DNA of 64,000 bases, taken from contig JAKFYB010000015.1 in NCBI GenBank assembly GCA_021731085.1, positions 17,745 through 81,744 on the forward strand, in the 5' to 3' direction. Under the pieces are notes generated by a model. The model was not told the DNA's origin and searched no databases. It saw only the letters and a program-made list of their open reading frames with translations. This document shows positions 16,127-25,058 of this stretch, one piece after another. The stretch comes from Dehalococcoidia bacterium (lineage in GTDB: Bacteria > Chloroflexota > Dehalococcoidia > DSTF01 > JACRBR01). The position numbers and the translations under genes are program-made. Numbering within the stretch: the first letter of the stretch is position 1; each line of letters begins with the position of its first letter.

Positions 16127-17398
16127 ATGCCGGACAGCGACCACCCAGAAAGTCCCCGCATCCACCTGTTGCGGGTGTCCCTCGCCAATGGCGACACTGC
16201 GGCTCTCGACGCCTTCTGGACGCGCGCCGAGGCGGAAGGCTCGCCACTCGTTGAGCCGATCGACGGTGACGAAGTGCACAGACTCGTCACGTTCGTCTAC
16301 CGCGCAGCTCAACCGCTCGAGAACATCACGATCTTCCCTGGCATCGGCCGCTACGCGGACACTGCCTTCCATCGCATGGAACAGCTCGACGGCACGGATC
16401 TCTGGTATCGCACGTATTGCGTCCGGCGCGATCTTCGAGCCGCGTATCACTTCTCACCGAACGACCCCATGCAGCGCGTCAGCGAACTGAGCATCGCGGA
16501 GCAGGAGGCGTATTACGTCGAGCGCGCGCGCGCCTGGATCACCGACCCGCTCAACCCAAACCAGACGGCATTTACACCGGGACAGGCGCCACAGTCATAC
16601 GTCGAACTCCCCGACGCGCCGCCGCAGCCGTACATCGAGAAGCGCGACGGTGTTCCCGAAGGCACGATCGAGCGAGAAGACATCGAGCGCGATCCGCTCG
16701 CCACGGGACGGCGGATCTGGACATACCTGCCGCCCGGCTACGACCCAGCGTCAGGCCCGTATCCCGTCGTGCTCCAGTTCGATGGCATCATCAGCCGTAA
16801 GCTCGCCCTACACACAACGCTCGACAACATGATCGCCGAAGGCATCATCCCACCCGTCGTCTGCGTGATGATGCACAACCCCGATCGCATGACGGAACTC
16901 GCCTGCAACGACACCTCCACCGACTGGCTCGCCAAAGACTTCATGCCGATGTGGCGCACGAAGTACGCGATCACCGATGACCCCGCGAGCACGGTCGTCA
17001 CGGGTATGAGCCTCGGCGGCCTCGCATCCGCCTACTGTGGCCTGCGCCACCCCGACGTCTTCGGCAACGTTCTCTCGCAGTCGGGCTCGTACTGGTGGCG
17101 TCCGGGCGAAACCAGTGGCAGCAGCGACGGCAGCGACTGGCAGTGGCTCACGCGCGAGTTCGAAGCCGCACCGCAACTGCCACTCCGCTGGTACATGGAT
17201 GTCGGCCTGCTCGAAGACGGCACGCGCCCGGCACATCCCACGTACCCATCGATGACCGCCGCGAACCGCCGCCTTCGCGATGTGCTAGTCGGCAAAGGCT
17301 ACGAGGTCACGTACGCGGAGTTCAACGGCGGCCACGACTACGTTAGCTGGCGCGGCACCATCGCCGACGGCCTGAAGTCGTTGCTGGGGTCCGTGTAG
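16127..17398 (+). CDS. Enterochelin esterase-like (Fes/esterase D) hydrolase
   Basis: This protein of about 423 residues has an N-terminal Fes-like beta domain (about 1-140, with NGDTAALDAFWTRAEAEGSPLVEP and VTFVYRA) and a C-terminal esterase-D alpha/beta hydrolase domain. The nucleophile elbow is VTGMSLGGLASAY. The catalytic His is likely in GGHDYVSWR near the end. The family cleaves ferric siderophore esters in the cytoplasm, but many members act on other esters, and no siderophore uptake genes are visible. The start is uncertain: ATG 16127 fits the family N-terminus; ATG 16076 is also in frame. Confidence 0.82.
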   Translation: MPDSDHPESPRIHLLRVSLANGDTAALDAFWTRAEAEGSPLVEPIDGDEVHRLVTFVYRAAQPLENITIFPGIGRYADTAFHRMEQLDGTDLWYRTYCVRRDLRAAYHFSPNDPMQRVSELSIAEQEAYYVERARAWITDPLNPNQTAFTPGQAPQSYVELPDAPPQPYIEKRDGVPEGTIEREDIERDPLATGRRIWTYLPPGYDPASGPYPVVLQFDGIISRKLALHTTLDNMIAEGIIPPVVCVMMHNPDRMTELACNDTSTDWLAKDFMPMWRTKYAITDDPASTVVTGMSLGGLASAYCGLRHPDVFGNVLSQSGSYWWRPGETSGSSDGSDWQWLTREFEAAPQLPLRWYMDVGLLEDGTRPAHPTYPSMTAANRRLRDVLVGKGYEVTYAEFNGGHDYVSWRGTIADGLKSLLGSV

Positions 17399-17406
17399 GA
17401 GTCTGC

Positions 17407-17943
17407 GTGAATACCTACGTCGCACTCCTTCGGGGCATCAATGTCGGCGGCAACAACCTCCTACCGATGAAGGCGCTTACAACAATCCTCGAGAGCCTTG
17501 GATGCGACAACGTACGCACGTACATCCAGAGCGGAAACGCGGTGTTTGATGTGAAGCGGGTCCTGCCGAAAGGGTTCGTCGAAACATTCGGTACAGCCGT
17601 GCAGAGAGACCACGGGTTCAAACCCCACGTCGTGCTCCTGCGAGCAGCCGAACTTGCACAGGCCATCAAGAACAATCCGTTTCCGGTGACGGATGGCAAG
17701 GCGCTGCACTTCTTCTTCCTTGATTCCTCACCAGAGAATCCGGACCTGGCAAGTCTGAACGAGTTGAAGGCAGATTCCGAAGACTTTGCGATGAAGGGGC
17801 GCGTGTTCTTTCTGTATACGCCAGCTGGACTCGGTCGTTCGAAGTTGGCGGCGAAGGTCGAGAGAGCGCTCGGCGTTCCGGCAACCGCGAGAAACTGGAA
17901 CACAGCTAGCAAGCTAGCCGAAATGGCCGGGCACGCCACATGA
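17407..17943 (+). CDS. DUF1697 family protein
   Basis: This 178-residue protein begins MNTYVALLRGINVGGNNLLPMKAL and continues with LGCDNVRTYIQSGNAVFD, the family signature. It ends with AATRNWNT-like ATARNWNTASKLAEM. The function is unknown; the family is cytoplasmic. It lies 8 bases after the esterase and overlaps the next gene by ATGA, so it is the first clearly coupled gene of a four-gene run. Confidence 0.9.
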   Translation: MNTYVALLRGINVGGNNLLPMKALTTILESLGCDNVRTYIQSGNAVFDVKRVLPKGFVETFGTAVQRDHGFKPHVVLLRAAELAQAIKNNPFPVTDGKALHFFFLDSSPENPDLASLNELKADSEDFAMKGRVFFLYTPAGLGRSKLAAKVERALGVPATARNWNTASKLAEMAGHAT

Positions 17944-18788
17944 GAATCGAAGTCAACGGCGTCCGCCTCTTCTTGGACATCGAGGGCCAAAAGCTCGTCC
18001 CCGACGGTCCCGTCATGCGCGAGAAGCCGACACTCATCCTCCTGCACGGAGGCCCCGGCATGGATGGTGCGTACTGGCGGCCGGAGTTCTCCACGCTCGC
18101 CGACGTCGCGCAAGTCATCTACCTCGATCAGCGTGGTTGCGGCCGCAGCGATCGCGGTCCGCAGGACGGCTGGACGCTCGCGCAGTGGGGCGACGACGTG
18201 CGCGCCTTCTGCGACGCGCTCGAAATCCAAAGCCCCATCGTTTGCGGATCGTCGTTCGGCGGCGAGGTCGCGATGTCGTATGCGACGCGTCACCCCGACC
18301 ATCCGTCGAAACTCATCTTGTTGAGCTGCAACGCACGCCTCAATGTCGACCGCATCGCCGAAGCGTTCCGTCGCCTCGGCGGCGATGAGATCGCGGACAT
18401 CGCCCGCTCCTTCTGGTCCGATTTCAACATCGAACGCGGCATGGCCTACATGGAGCGCTGCATTCCCCTGTACTTCCGATCGCCACCCGACCCCGACCAC
18501 GACGCGCGCTCCATCGTGAACGGCGATCTCACGCTCGACTACCTCAAAAACGGCGGCGAAGCCCAGCGCGCCGATTTCCGCGAAGCGCTAGCCCGCATCG
18601 AATGTCCCACGCTCGTCATGGGCGGCGAGGACGACCCCGTCGTCCCCATCGAAGACATGGCCGAACTCGCATCACTCATCCCGCCGCATCTCGTCAAATA
18701 CGAACCCATCCCCAACTGTGGCCACGGCCCCTTCTTCGACGCCCCCGATCGTACAATCGAAGCCATCCGCAACTTCATCGCGGCGTGA
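17940..18788 (+). CDS. Alpha/beta hydrolase (proline iminopeptidase-like), copy 1
   Basis: This 282-residue hydrolase has the HGGPG oxyanion motif (LILLHGGPGMDGAYW), LDQRGCGRSDRGPQDGWTLAQW, and the nucleophile elbow GSSFGG. The general acid region is GGEDDPVVPIEDM, and the His is in PNCGHGPFFDAP. This set is typical of proline iminopeptidase-like and related small-molecule hydrolases. It is closely similar along its full length to the hydrolase at 20161, with an amidohydrolase between them. The ATGA overlap with the previous gene implies coupling. Confidence 0.9.
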   Translation: MRIEVNGVRLFLDIEGQKLVPDGPVMREKPTLILLHGGPGMDGAYWRPEFSTLADVAQVIYLDQRGCGRSDRGPQDGWTLAQWGDDVRAFCDALEIQSPIVCGSSFGGEVAMSYATRHPDHPSKLILLSCNARLNVDRIAEAFRRLGGDEIADIARSFWSDFNIERGMAYMERCIPLYFRSPPDPDHDARSIVNGDLTLDYLKNGGEAQRADFREALARIECPTLVMGGEDDPVVPIEDMAELASLIPPHLVKYEPIPNCGHGPFFDAPDRTIEAIRNFIAA

Positions 18789-18805
18789 AGCCTGAAACAA
18801 TCGAC

Positions 18806-20164
18806 ATGACAACAACTGTGTTTCGAGATGTCACCGTCGTCTCCATGAATGATGATCGGCTCCTCCCGCATCATTCGGTCGTTGTTCGCGGCGACAGAAT
18901 CGACACCGTGAGTCCTCTGGATGACACAGCTATGCCGCCGGACGCCATCGTCATTGATGGCGCCGGACGGTACCTCATGCCCGGTCTCATCGACATGCAC
19001 GTTCACTATTTTCGGCGGCGGTATGGCATCCTCTTCGTCGCGAACGGCGTAACCACAGTCCGCAACATGTTCGGCACGCCGATGCATCTGGAGATGCGCG
19101 CTGCGGCCGGATCAGCGTCCCAACCTGGCCCTTCGATATTCACGACAGGTCCACTGATGGACGGTAGCCCATCGGCCTGGGCGGATCCTGCAGTGGCGAT
19201 CATTGACACGCCCGAAGAAGCTGAGGCCTCCGTTGCCCAACAGAAGCGCGATGGATACGACTTCCTCAAGACGTATTCACGGCTCTCACTGCCAGCCTTT
19301 GACGCGATCACGGCGGCAGCAAAGCGTCATGACATACGCGTTGTTGGACATTTACCCGAGCAAGTACCGCTCTCGCACGCGGTCGAACGTGGCCTCGAGT
19401 CAGTTGAACATGTTCATTCGTTGCTACCGACTCTTCAGGCTGAGACTTCACCCTTTAGAGGACAACCGGTCGCCCGGGCCATGTTTGATCACGTCGACAC
19501 CGAAAAGATCGCCAGGGCCGCAACTACGATGCGGGACGCGGCCGCCTGGTTCTGCCCGACGATGGTCGTGATCGAGAAGATGGCGCTGGTTCACAGAATC
19601 GAAGAAGAACTGGCGCGAGAGGATGTGCACCTTTTGCCAAAGGGCGTGGACGCATATTGGCGAGGCTTGAGTTCCGCCTACGGCATCACTCCCGAGTTCA
19701 TACCGCTGTTGCAGCGTGCCGCAGATGTGCAGCGCACGATTGTTGCTGGCGTACATGCGGCTGGTGCCCGTCTCCTGCTTGGTACAGATTCGAACATGCC
19801 GCTGGTGGCATGGGGGTTCGCCATCCACGACGAGTTGCGGTTGTTTGTGGAAGCCGGTCTCACGCCCTACAAAGCGATTCGCGCGGGAACCTGCGATGCG
19901 GCAGAGTTCCTCAACTCCAGCAACGAGTTCGGGCGGGTAGCCCCTGGCCTGCGCGCCGACTTGCTCCTGCTGGAGGGCGATCCGTTTGCAGACGTCGCCA
20001 ACGTGGCGCGGCGGACAGGCGTGATGCAACGCGGAAGGTGGCTTCCGGAAGCCGATCTCAAGCGCATGCTGGAAGAGAACGCGGCTGCGGTTGATTCAAG
20101 CTCGGGTCCCGTACCCCGTCGCTCTGAAGTCGACGCAACATCCAGCGAGGTGGGCAAGAAATGA
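18806..20164 (+). CDS. Metal-dependent amidohydrolase family protein
   Basis: This protein of about 452 residues carries amidohydrolase metal ligands: LMPGLIDMHVHYF near residue 60, H in IRVVGHLPEQ, H in VEHVHSLLPTL and D in LLLGTDSNMPL. It resembles imidazolonepropionase-like and prolidase-type enzymes, which hydrolyse cyclic amides or dipeptides. No signal peptide is seen. An in-frame GTG at 18785 overlaps the previous stop (GTGA), an alternative coupled start. The flanking hydrolases suggest a shared degradative pathway with unknown substrate. Confidence 0.85.
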   Translation: MTTTVFRDVTVVSMNDDRLLPHHSVVVRGDRIDTVSPLDDTAMPPDAIVIDGAGRYLMPGLIDMHVHYFRRRYGILFVANGVTTVRNMFGTPMHLEMRAAAGSASQPGPSIFTTGPLMDGSPSAWADPAVAIIDTPEEAEASVAQQKRDGYDFLKTYSRLSLPAFDAITAAAKRHDIRVVGHLPEQVPLSHAVERGLESVEHVHSLLPTLQAETSPFRGQPVARAMFDHVDTEKIARAATTMRDAAAWFCPTMVVIEKMALVHRIEEELAREDVHLLPKGVDAYWRGLSSAYGITPEFIPLLQRAADVQRTIVAGVHAAGARLLLGTDSNMPLVAWGFAIHDELRLFVEAGLTPYKAIRAGTCDAAEFLNSSNEFGRVAPGLRADLLLLEGDPFADVANVARRTGVMQRGRWLPEADLKRMLEENAAAVDSSSGPVPRRSEVDATSSEVGKK

Positions 20165-21021
20165 GAATCGAAGTAAACGGAGTCCGCATCTTCTTCGACG
20201 TAGATGGCACGAAGCTCGTGTCCGACGGGGCTGTCATGCGCGAGAAGCGGACGCTCATTCTCCTCCACGGCGGGCCGGGCATGGACCACACGTCGTTCCG
20301 GCCCGCGTTCTCGCAGTTCGCCGACATCGCGCAGGTCGTCTACATCGACCATCGCGGCAACGGTCGCAGCGACCGGCAGCCGCAGGACAAGTGGACGCTC
20401 GCGCAGTGGGGCGACGACATCTACGACTTCTGCCGCGCCCTCGAGATCGAGAAGCCGATCGTGATGGGCCAGTCATTCGGCGGCTTCGTGGCGATCGCGT
20501 ACGGCACGCGACATCCCGAGCATCCCGGCAAACTCATCTTGTCCAGCACCGCCGCGCAGGGGCAGGCGCACGTCGAACGCAGCATCGAGATCTTCCGCCA
20601 AAAGGGCGGCGACCGGATCGCAGAGATGGCGCGCCACGCGCTAACAGTCGGGTACGACACGCCGGAGTTCGCGATGACGTGGATGGTTGAGGCGATGCCG
20701 TTCTACAACACCACCCCCGCGGCCGATCCCGACGCCCGTGAACGCTCGGTCATGAGCGGCAAAGTCCTGATGGACTTCCTCGGCCCCGGCGGCGAAGGCC
20801 TCGCCTTCGACATGCTGCCCGACCTCGCGAAGATCCAGTGCCCCACCCTGGTCCTCGGGGGCGAAGAAGACCCCATCACGCCCATCGAGTCGTCGATGGA
20901 CATAGCAGCCGCCATTCCCGCCCAGCACGTCCAATTCGAGCGCACCCCCAACGCCGGCCACGGCACCTTCCGCGACGACCCCCGCGTCTACGAAGTCATC
21001 CGCAACTTCATCCTGAGTTAG
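20161..21021 (+). CDS. Alpha/beta hydrolase (proline iminopeptidase-like), copy 2
   Basis: This 286-residue hydrolase is a clear paralogue of the protein at 17940: the N-termini MRIEVNGVRIFFDVDG and MRIEVNGVRLFLDIEG align without gaps. It has LILLHGGPGMDH, the nucleophile elbow GQSFGG, the acid region GGEEDPITPIE and the His in PNAGHGTFRDDP. It overlaps the amidohydrolase stop by ATGA. Divergence at substrate-side residues suggests the two copies do different steps or accept different substrates. Confidence 0.9.
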   Translation: MRIEVNGVRIFFDVDGTKLVSDGAVMREKRTLILLHGGPGMDHTSFRPAFSQFADIAQVVYIDHRGNGRSDRQPQDKWTLAQWGDDIYDFCRALEIEKPIVMGQSFGGFVAIAYGTRHPEHPGKLILSSTAAQGQAHVERSIEIFRQKGGDRIAEMARHALTVGYDTPEFAMTWMVEAMPFYNTTPAADPDARERSVMSGKVLMDFLGPGGEGLAFDMLPDLAKIQCPTLVLGGEEDPITPIESSMDIAAAIPAQHVQFERTPNAGHGTFRDDPRVYEVIRNFILS

Positions 21022-21300
21022 CCCTGAGGACGGGCGCCCTCGCCCGTCGCGTGTGTTACCAATTTTCCGAAGTGCCACCGAAGGATTGGAGATCGCCCCA
21101 CGAAAGCGGCATGATGCCTCAGAATCGAACCGCACGCACCGGAGCGACGAGCCATGACGCCACCAACCGGCAGAATGAGGCATGACCAAGCACAAACAAC
21201 GCGGCTCCGGCGACTCAACGCCCGGCAATTGATCACTTAACGACTTATTATTCGGAAACTTTTTCTGACACCTTTTTTTCGCGAGAACCAGGGGAATGAC

Positions 21301-22029
21301 ATGAGACTAAACAACAAAGTCGCACTCATCGCGGGAGCCGGCGGCCGACAGGGCACGGCCGTTCCCCTGCTCTTCGCCCGCGAAGGCGCGAAGGTCGTGC
21401 TCGCCGGCCTCGACGGCGATGAGGTCGAGAAGCTCGCATCCCTCACCCGCGAGCGTGGTGGCGAAGCCGTCGCCCGCGCCACCGACCTCACCCGCGAAAG
21501 CGACGCCGAAGCCGCCGTGAATCTCGCGCTCGAAGCCTTCGGCCGCATCGACATCCTCTACAACAACACCGGCATCTACATCGCCGGCGACAAGCGCGGC
21601 CACGAAACCACCCTCGGAGACTGGGAGACGATCATCAACGTCGACCTGCGCTCGCACTTCTTCTGCGCGAAGCACGCGCTGGCCGCGATGTCGAAGCAGA
21701 AGTCCGGCGCCGTCATCAACGTCGCCGCAGCGCGCGCCGCCCGGCTCGGAGGCAACGTCGCCTACGCCGCTGCCAAGACTGCCATCATCGGCATGACGAA
21801 GAAGCTCGCGAAGGAGTACGCCGCCGACAACATCCGCGTGAACTGCCTCTGCCCGACGAACATCCAGGAGTCACCAAACCCCCTCGACCCGCAACTCCCG
21901 CAGCAGAAGATCGCCCGCAACGGCACCCCCGAAGACGTAGCCCACGCCGCCCTCTTCCTAGCCAGCGAAGAAGCCGCATGGGTCACCGGCACTTCGCTAG
22001 TAGTAGACGGCGGCGCAGAGGTCCTATAG
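21301..22029 (+). CDS. Short-chain dehydrogenase/reductase
   Basis: This 242-residue oxidoreductase has the Rossmann motif IAGAGGRQGTAV (GXXXGXG-type) and the NAG-like segment LYNNTG. The family Tyr-Lys pair appears as YAAAKTAI. The usual catalytic Ser region reads INVAAARAARLGGNVAYAAAK, with Ala where Ser is expected, so catalysis may be altered. The end WVTGTSLVVDGGAEV is typical. The gap before it (21022-21300) shows no other gene; a GGGG run precedes the ATG. Confidence 0.88.
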   Translation: MRLNNKVALIAGAGGRQGTAVPLLFAREGAKVVLAGLDGDEVEKLASLTRERGGEAVARATDLTRESDAEAAVNLALEAFGRIDILYNNTGIYIAGDKRGHETTLGDWETIINVDLRSHFFCAKHALAAMSKQKSGAVINVAAARAARLGGNVAYAAAKTAIIGMTKKLAKEYAADNIRVNCLCPTNIQESPNPLDPQLPQQKIARNGTPEDVAHAALFLASEEAAWVTGTSLVVDGGAEVL

Positions 22030-22059
22030 CCGGTCAGCTATTCAGCCGGTCAGCTTCTC
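22028..22059 (+). repeat. Two 16-base direct repeats after the SDR
   Basis: AGCCGGTCAGCTATTC is followed at once by AGCCGGTCAGCTTCTC, overlapping the SDR stop codon. It lies between convergent genes. It may belong to the seven-base repeat class with a different phase, but that is not clear. Confidence 0.5.
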
Positions 22060-22072
22060 AGTCTGATGCTCA

Positions 22073-22867
22073 CTACCCGGCGCGCTTCAACCCGTACTGC
22101 CGCGTGACAGCGATCGCCTGGAACCCCATCGCCGCATACATGTCCTTCGGCGTGTCCGTCGGGTCGCACACGATGACCACCTGCCCAGCGCCATGCGCGC
22201 GAGCATCCGCCACACAGTGATGAATCAGTGATGTCGCAATGCCGCGATGCCGGAAGTCGGGATGCACATACAGATCTTCGACCTGCCCAACTCCCTCAAT
22301 GCCTTCCCACGCGTTGAAGAACCCTACCGCCACGCCATCCACGTACGCGAGGAAGTACCGCACAGGCGGACACTTCAGCTTGTTCGTCTCCATCAGCCCG
22401 TCGGGGATCGCCATGTTCGTTGGGCCTTCGCCGACGCGCGCGGCGGTCTCGCCCCATTCGCCGCGCTTCAGCGCGCGCATCGCCTCCCACCCCGCGTCGC
22501 CCTCGATCAGGCGGACATCGCACGCCTTCGGCTCGCCGCGCAGCGCACCCTCAAGCAGCATCACCAGCGAATCGCTGCGCTCGTATCCGTCGAGCGCAAG
22601 CCGCGCTTCAAACGCCGGCGCAACGTGCGGGTCAAGCCGGAACGTGATGCGCGACGCATGCGCGTACTCGCGTTGTGCGCGAAGCAGCAGTCGGTCGATC
22701 TCGTCCGGCGAAGATGCAGTGACGTTGAACATGAAATTCGCGTCGTAGATCGACGGATGCGCGGTGTTCCGCACAAACGTCGCGCCGTCCGTTTCGAACA
22801 CCTCGTGACCCAGCGCAAGATTCCGCCAGTTAACCTCGAGGGCTCGCTTAGCGAGAGCGTCCTTCAT
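22073..22867 (-). CDS. GNAT-family N-acetyltransferase
   Basis: This 264-residue protein has a C-terminal GNAT domain (about 150-255): YFLAYVDGVAVGFFNAWEG, then VEDLYVHPDFRHRGIATSLIHHCVADA (acetyl-CoA loop RHRGIA) and MYAAMGFQAI. The N-terminal half is a degenerate GNAT-like domain (AREYAHASRITFRLD-like segment, APAFEARLALDGYE). The substrate is unknown. The ATG at 22867 was chosen as the first plausible start; there is no strong ribosome site. Confidence 0.82.
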   Translation of the reverse strand: MKDALAKRALEVNWRNLALGHEVFETDGATFVRNTAHPSIYDANFMFNVTASSPDEIDRLLLRAQREYAHASRITFRLDPHVAPAFEARLALDGYERSDSLVMLLEGALRGEPKACDVRLIEGDAGWEAMRALKRGEWGETAARVGEGPTNMAIPDGLMETNKLKCPPVRYFLAYVDGVAVGFFNAWEGIEGVGQVEDLYVHPDFRHRGIATSLIHHCVADARAHGAGQVVIVCDPTDTPKDMYAAMGFQAIAVTRQYGLKRAG

Positions 22868-22943
22868 GGCGTGAGGATACGTCGCCTCCGTGCGATGGAC
22901 AAAGAACCACAGTCCAACGTCAACCACTCGCGGCCAACGAAAA

Positions 22944-22962
22944 CGCGGGCTGAAAGCCCGCG
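22944..22962. repeat. REP-like palindrome (GTAGCGCGGG family)
   Basis: CGCGGGCT and AGCCCGCG form an 8-base stem with a 3-base loop, followed by CTAC, so the complement contains GTAGCGCGGG. The same decamer occurs twice at 39212-39272. It lies in the gap between the GNAT gene and the SCP2-like gene. Confidence 0.6.
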
Positions 22963-22972
22963 CTACAGAATC

Positions 22973-23000
22973 TTTGCTGTTTGTTGTCTGCTCTTTGCTG
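22973..23000 (+). repeat. Seven-base tandem repeat
   Basis: Four heptamers follow one another: TTTGCTG, TTTGTTG, TCTGCTC and TTTGCTG. They sit just past the 3' end of the SCP2-like gene, next to the REP-like palindrome. Confidence 0.6.
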
Positions 23001-23011
23001 TGCCGTCGCCG

Positions 23012-23449
23012 TCAGGCGACGGCCGCCGCGAACTGGGTATCGATCTTCGCCGATGCGTCGAAGAAGTCCTGGATCGATTGATTGAAGCGATAGAACGCGT
23101 CACGCCGGTACCCGTCGTGCGAGCGGCAGAGACCTTCCCCAGCCTGGCTGAGGTCGAGTGTGTTCAGCGTGAATGCGAGATCGGCCTTGCCGTGGGTCTT
23201 GATGTTCTCGATCATCGCCTTCCAAGTCTCGTCGTCCTGCTCCATCCAGAAGTCCATGTCGCGCAGGTCATCTTCGGTCGCCTCACGGACGCGCTCACAC
23301 TCGAACGCCTCGAACGTAAGCTCGAAGATCTTACCGCCGGCCTTCACGCCGACCACGGTGTCGATGGTGCCGTTGTGGCGGAACTCGGGAGAACTGTTGA
23401 CGATGTTCTTGAGGGCTTCGAACCACTCGACGGACGGGAACACTGGCAT
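23012..23449 (-). CDS. SCP2-like protein
   Basis: This 145-residue soluble protein starts MPVFPSVEWFEALKNIVNSSPEF, with GGKIFELTFEAFECERVRE and later MIENIKTHGKADLAFTLNTLDL, resembling sterol-carrier-protein-2 folds that hold a lipid or acyl chain. The match is by pattern and is moderate. It follows the ferritin-like gene by 39 bases on the same strand, so the two are probably one operon and may share a hydrophobic substrate. A palindrome overlaps its stop codon. Confidence 0.55.
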   Translation of the reverse strand: MPVFPSVEWFEALKNIVNSSPEFRHNGTIDTVVGVKAGGKIFELTFEAFECERVREATEDDLRDMDFWMEQDDETWKAMIENIKTHGKADLAFTLNTLDLSQAGEGLCRSHDGYRRDAFYRFNQSIQDFFDASAKIDTQFAAAVA

Positions 23450-23488
23450 GGTCGTTTCTCCTTGCGTGCGACAGGCGCAGAACCCGTC

Positions 23489-24925
23489 CTATGATGCGGC
23501 TTCGAGCACGGCCTTGAGGTCTGGATGGAGCCGCTCTGTGCGGTCTAGCGTAGCCCACTTGAGGCGCGCGAGGTACTGCCGAAGGGCCCTTCCGCGCATC
23601 TCGTCGTAGATTCGCAGCCCTTCGCCGATGTTGTCTTTGCCGCCGCCAAAGTAGATGGCGAAGGCAGCGCGCGTCGAGGGATCCTTGCGGTCATCCTGCA
23701 CGAGCATCGTCTCGCCCTTATCGAGGTAGCGCTGGACCTCCTCGCGGCGTTCCGGCCGGTTGAGCAGGGCGTACTTCAGGTGCGTGATGCCGTATGCGAT
23801 GTGGCGTGCCTTGTCCTGGATGCTGTGCGCGAAGATGAACTTCTCGGCGGCGTTCTTCGCGTACTTCTCGCCGTAAATGTACTGGCCCAGCGTGATGCTG
23901 TCGTGCAGCACCATCTGGATCGTCGACATCTCCGTGAAGTTCCGCGCATCCACAACCGAACGGAAGCCCCAGCCCGACGACTGCACGCCGAGCCCACCGC
24001 CGTTCGAGAGCGCGCGCTTGCGGAACACCTCGACAGCCCGTGCGTTCTCGAAGATCGTCGTCGCGAGGTAGAGCTTCACTTCGTGGTAGCCGTAGCTGAT
24101 CTCCGGTTCCCAACGCCCGAGGATGTCGGCCTCGTTCTGTTCTTTCTCGGAGATGTGCGTACAGATCTGGCAGATCGCGCGCTCGAGGTCATCGGGCAGG
24201 GGCTGGATGCTGTCCCACGGCACGTCGGTTGCGGGCCGCCATCGCCGCTGGATGGCCTCTTCGTAGAGCGGTGCGCAGGCATCGCTCCACACTTCCTGCT
24301 TCTCGAAGATCGAGTAGCCCATACCTTCGACGCCCGGTATCGGTACCGCGCCGCGCGGCATCTCCGTCTGGAACGGCCACACGTCCGGCACATCGCCGTA
24401 CTTGCCGATGTTGATCGCGTCGAGGGTCAGCCCGTGCTTTGTCGGGCGGGCGCGTGTGTTCCACTCCGTCGGCACGTTCATCCACGAGAGGTCCGGCTCA
24501 AACGGCGAGGCGCCGCCGGCCTGCTGCTGCATGAACTCGCGTGCCTGATCCGCTGTCACCCCCATGTTCATGTAGTTGAGGAGGTCGGCCTCGGACGCGC
24601 CGATCCCCACCGCCTGCTCGACGAGGTCGAGCGGCCAGTTCGCCTTCTCCGCCGCCGCCCGCAGTTCGTCCGAGATCGTCACCGCCGCAACCACCGCAGC
24701 AGTTGCCGCTGGCACGGTTGCTGCAGGCGCGGCTGCCGCGGCCGCCCCCTGCTGGCCCGCCATCACCTGGCGCGCCTGCTCGGCCGAAATGCCGCGATCC
24801 ATGTAGCTGATGAGTTGGTCGGGCGATGCGCCCGCCGCCAGCGCCTGCTGCAGCAGGTCGTCCGGCCAGCCCTTCTCCTGCGCCTTCGCCCGAAGGTTTT
24901 CCGGAATCGTCGCCGCGTCGGCCAT
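23489..24925 (-). CDS. Ferritin-like (diiron-type) protein with two N-terminal helical repeats
   Basis: This 478-residue protein has three parts. Residues 7-59 and 84-135 are two copies of one module (LRAKAQEKGWPDDLLQQAL and LRAAAEKANWPLDLVEQAV align), perhaps a UBA-like or saposin-like helical bundle. They are joined by an Ala/Pro-rich linker. Residues about 200-470 form a helical ferritin-like domain, with EKEQNEADILGRWEPEISYGYHE, TIFENARAVEVFRKRAL and FAHSIQDKARHIAYG. Where diiron oxygenases have ExxH, these read ENAR and D371-K-A-R-H375, so metal binding may be partial. AGGAGG stands 8 bases before the ATG. The paired SCP2-like gene suggests a lipid-like substrate. Confidence 0.7.
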   Translation of the reverse strand: MADAATIPENLRAKAQEKGWPDDLLQQALAAGASPDQLISYMDRGISAEQARQVMAGQQGAAAAAAPAATVPAATAAVVAAVTISDELRAAAEKANWPLDLVEQAVGIGASEADLLNYMNMGVTADQAREFMQQQAGGASPFEPDLSWMNVPTEWNTRARPTKHGLTLDAINIGKYGDVPDVWPFQTEMPRGAVPIPGVEGMGYSIFEKQEVWSDACAPLYEEAIQRRWRPATDVPWDSIQPLPDDLERAICQICTHISEKEQNEADILGRWEPEISYGYHEVKLYLATTIFENARAVEVFRKRALSNGGGLGVQSSGWGFRSVVDARNFTEMSTIQMVLHDSITLGQYIYGEKYAKNAAEKFIFAHSIQDKARHIAYGITHLKYALLNRPERREEVQRYLDKGETMLVQDDRKDPSTRAAFAIYFGGGKDNIGEGLRIYDEMRGRALRQYLARLKWATLDRTERLHPDLKAVLEAAS

Positions 24926-25058
24926 GAAGGCGCCCTCCTGCTTATCTGAGCACTCGCTAAGTAAAAGCGCGGCCCATTGTGTGATCCAGAGCGATCGGAG
25001 ATCAAGTGGGAGGATTCTGCACTTTCGTGAGGGCGAGGCCAGCCCACGAAGGCAGGCG

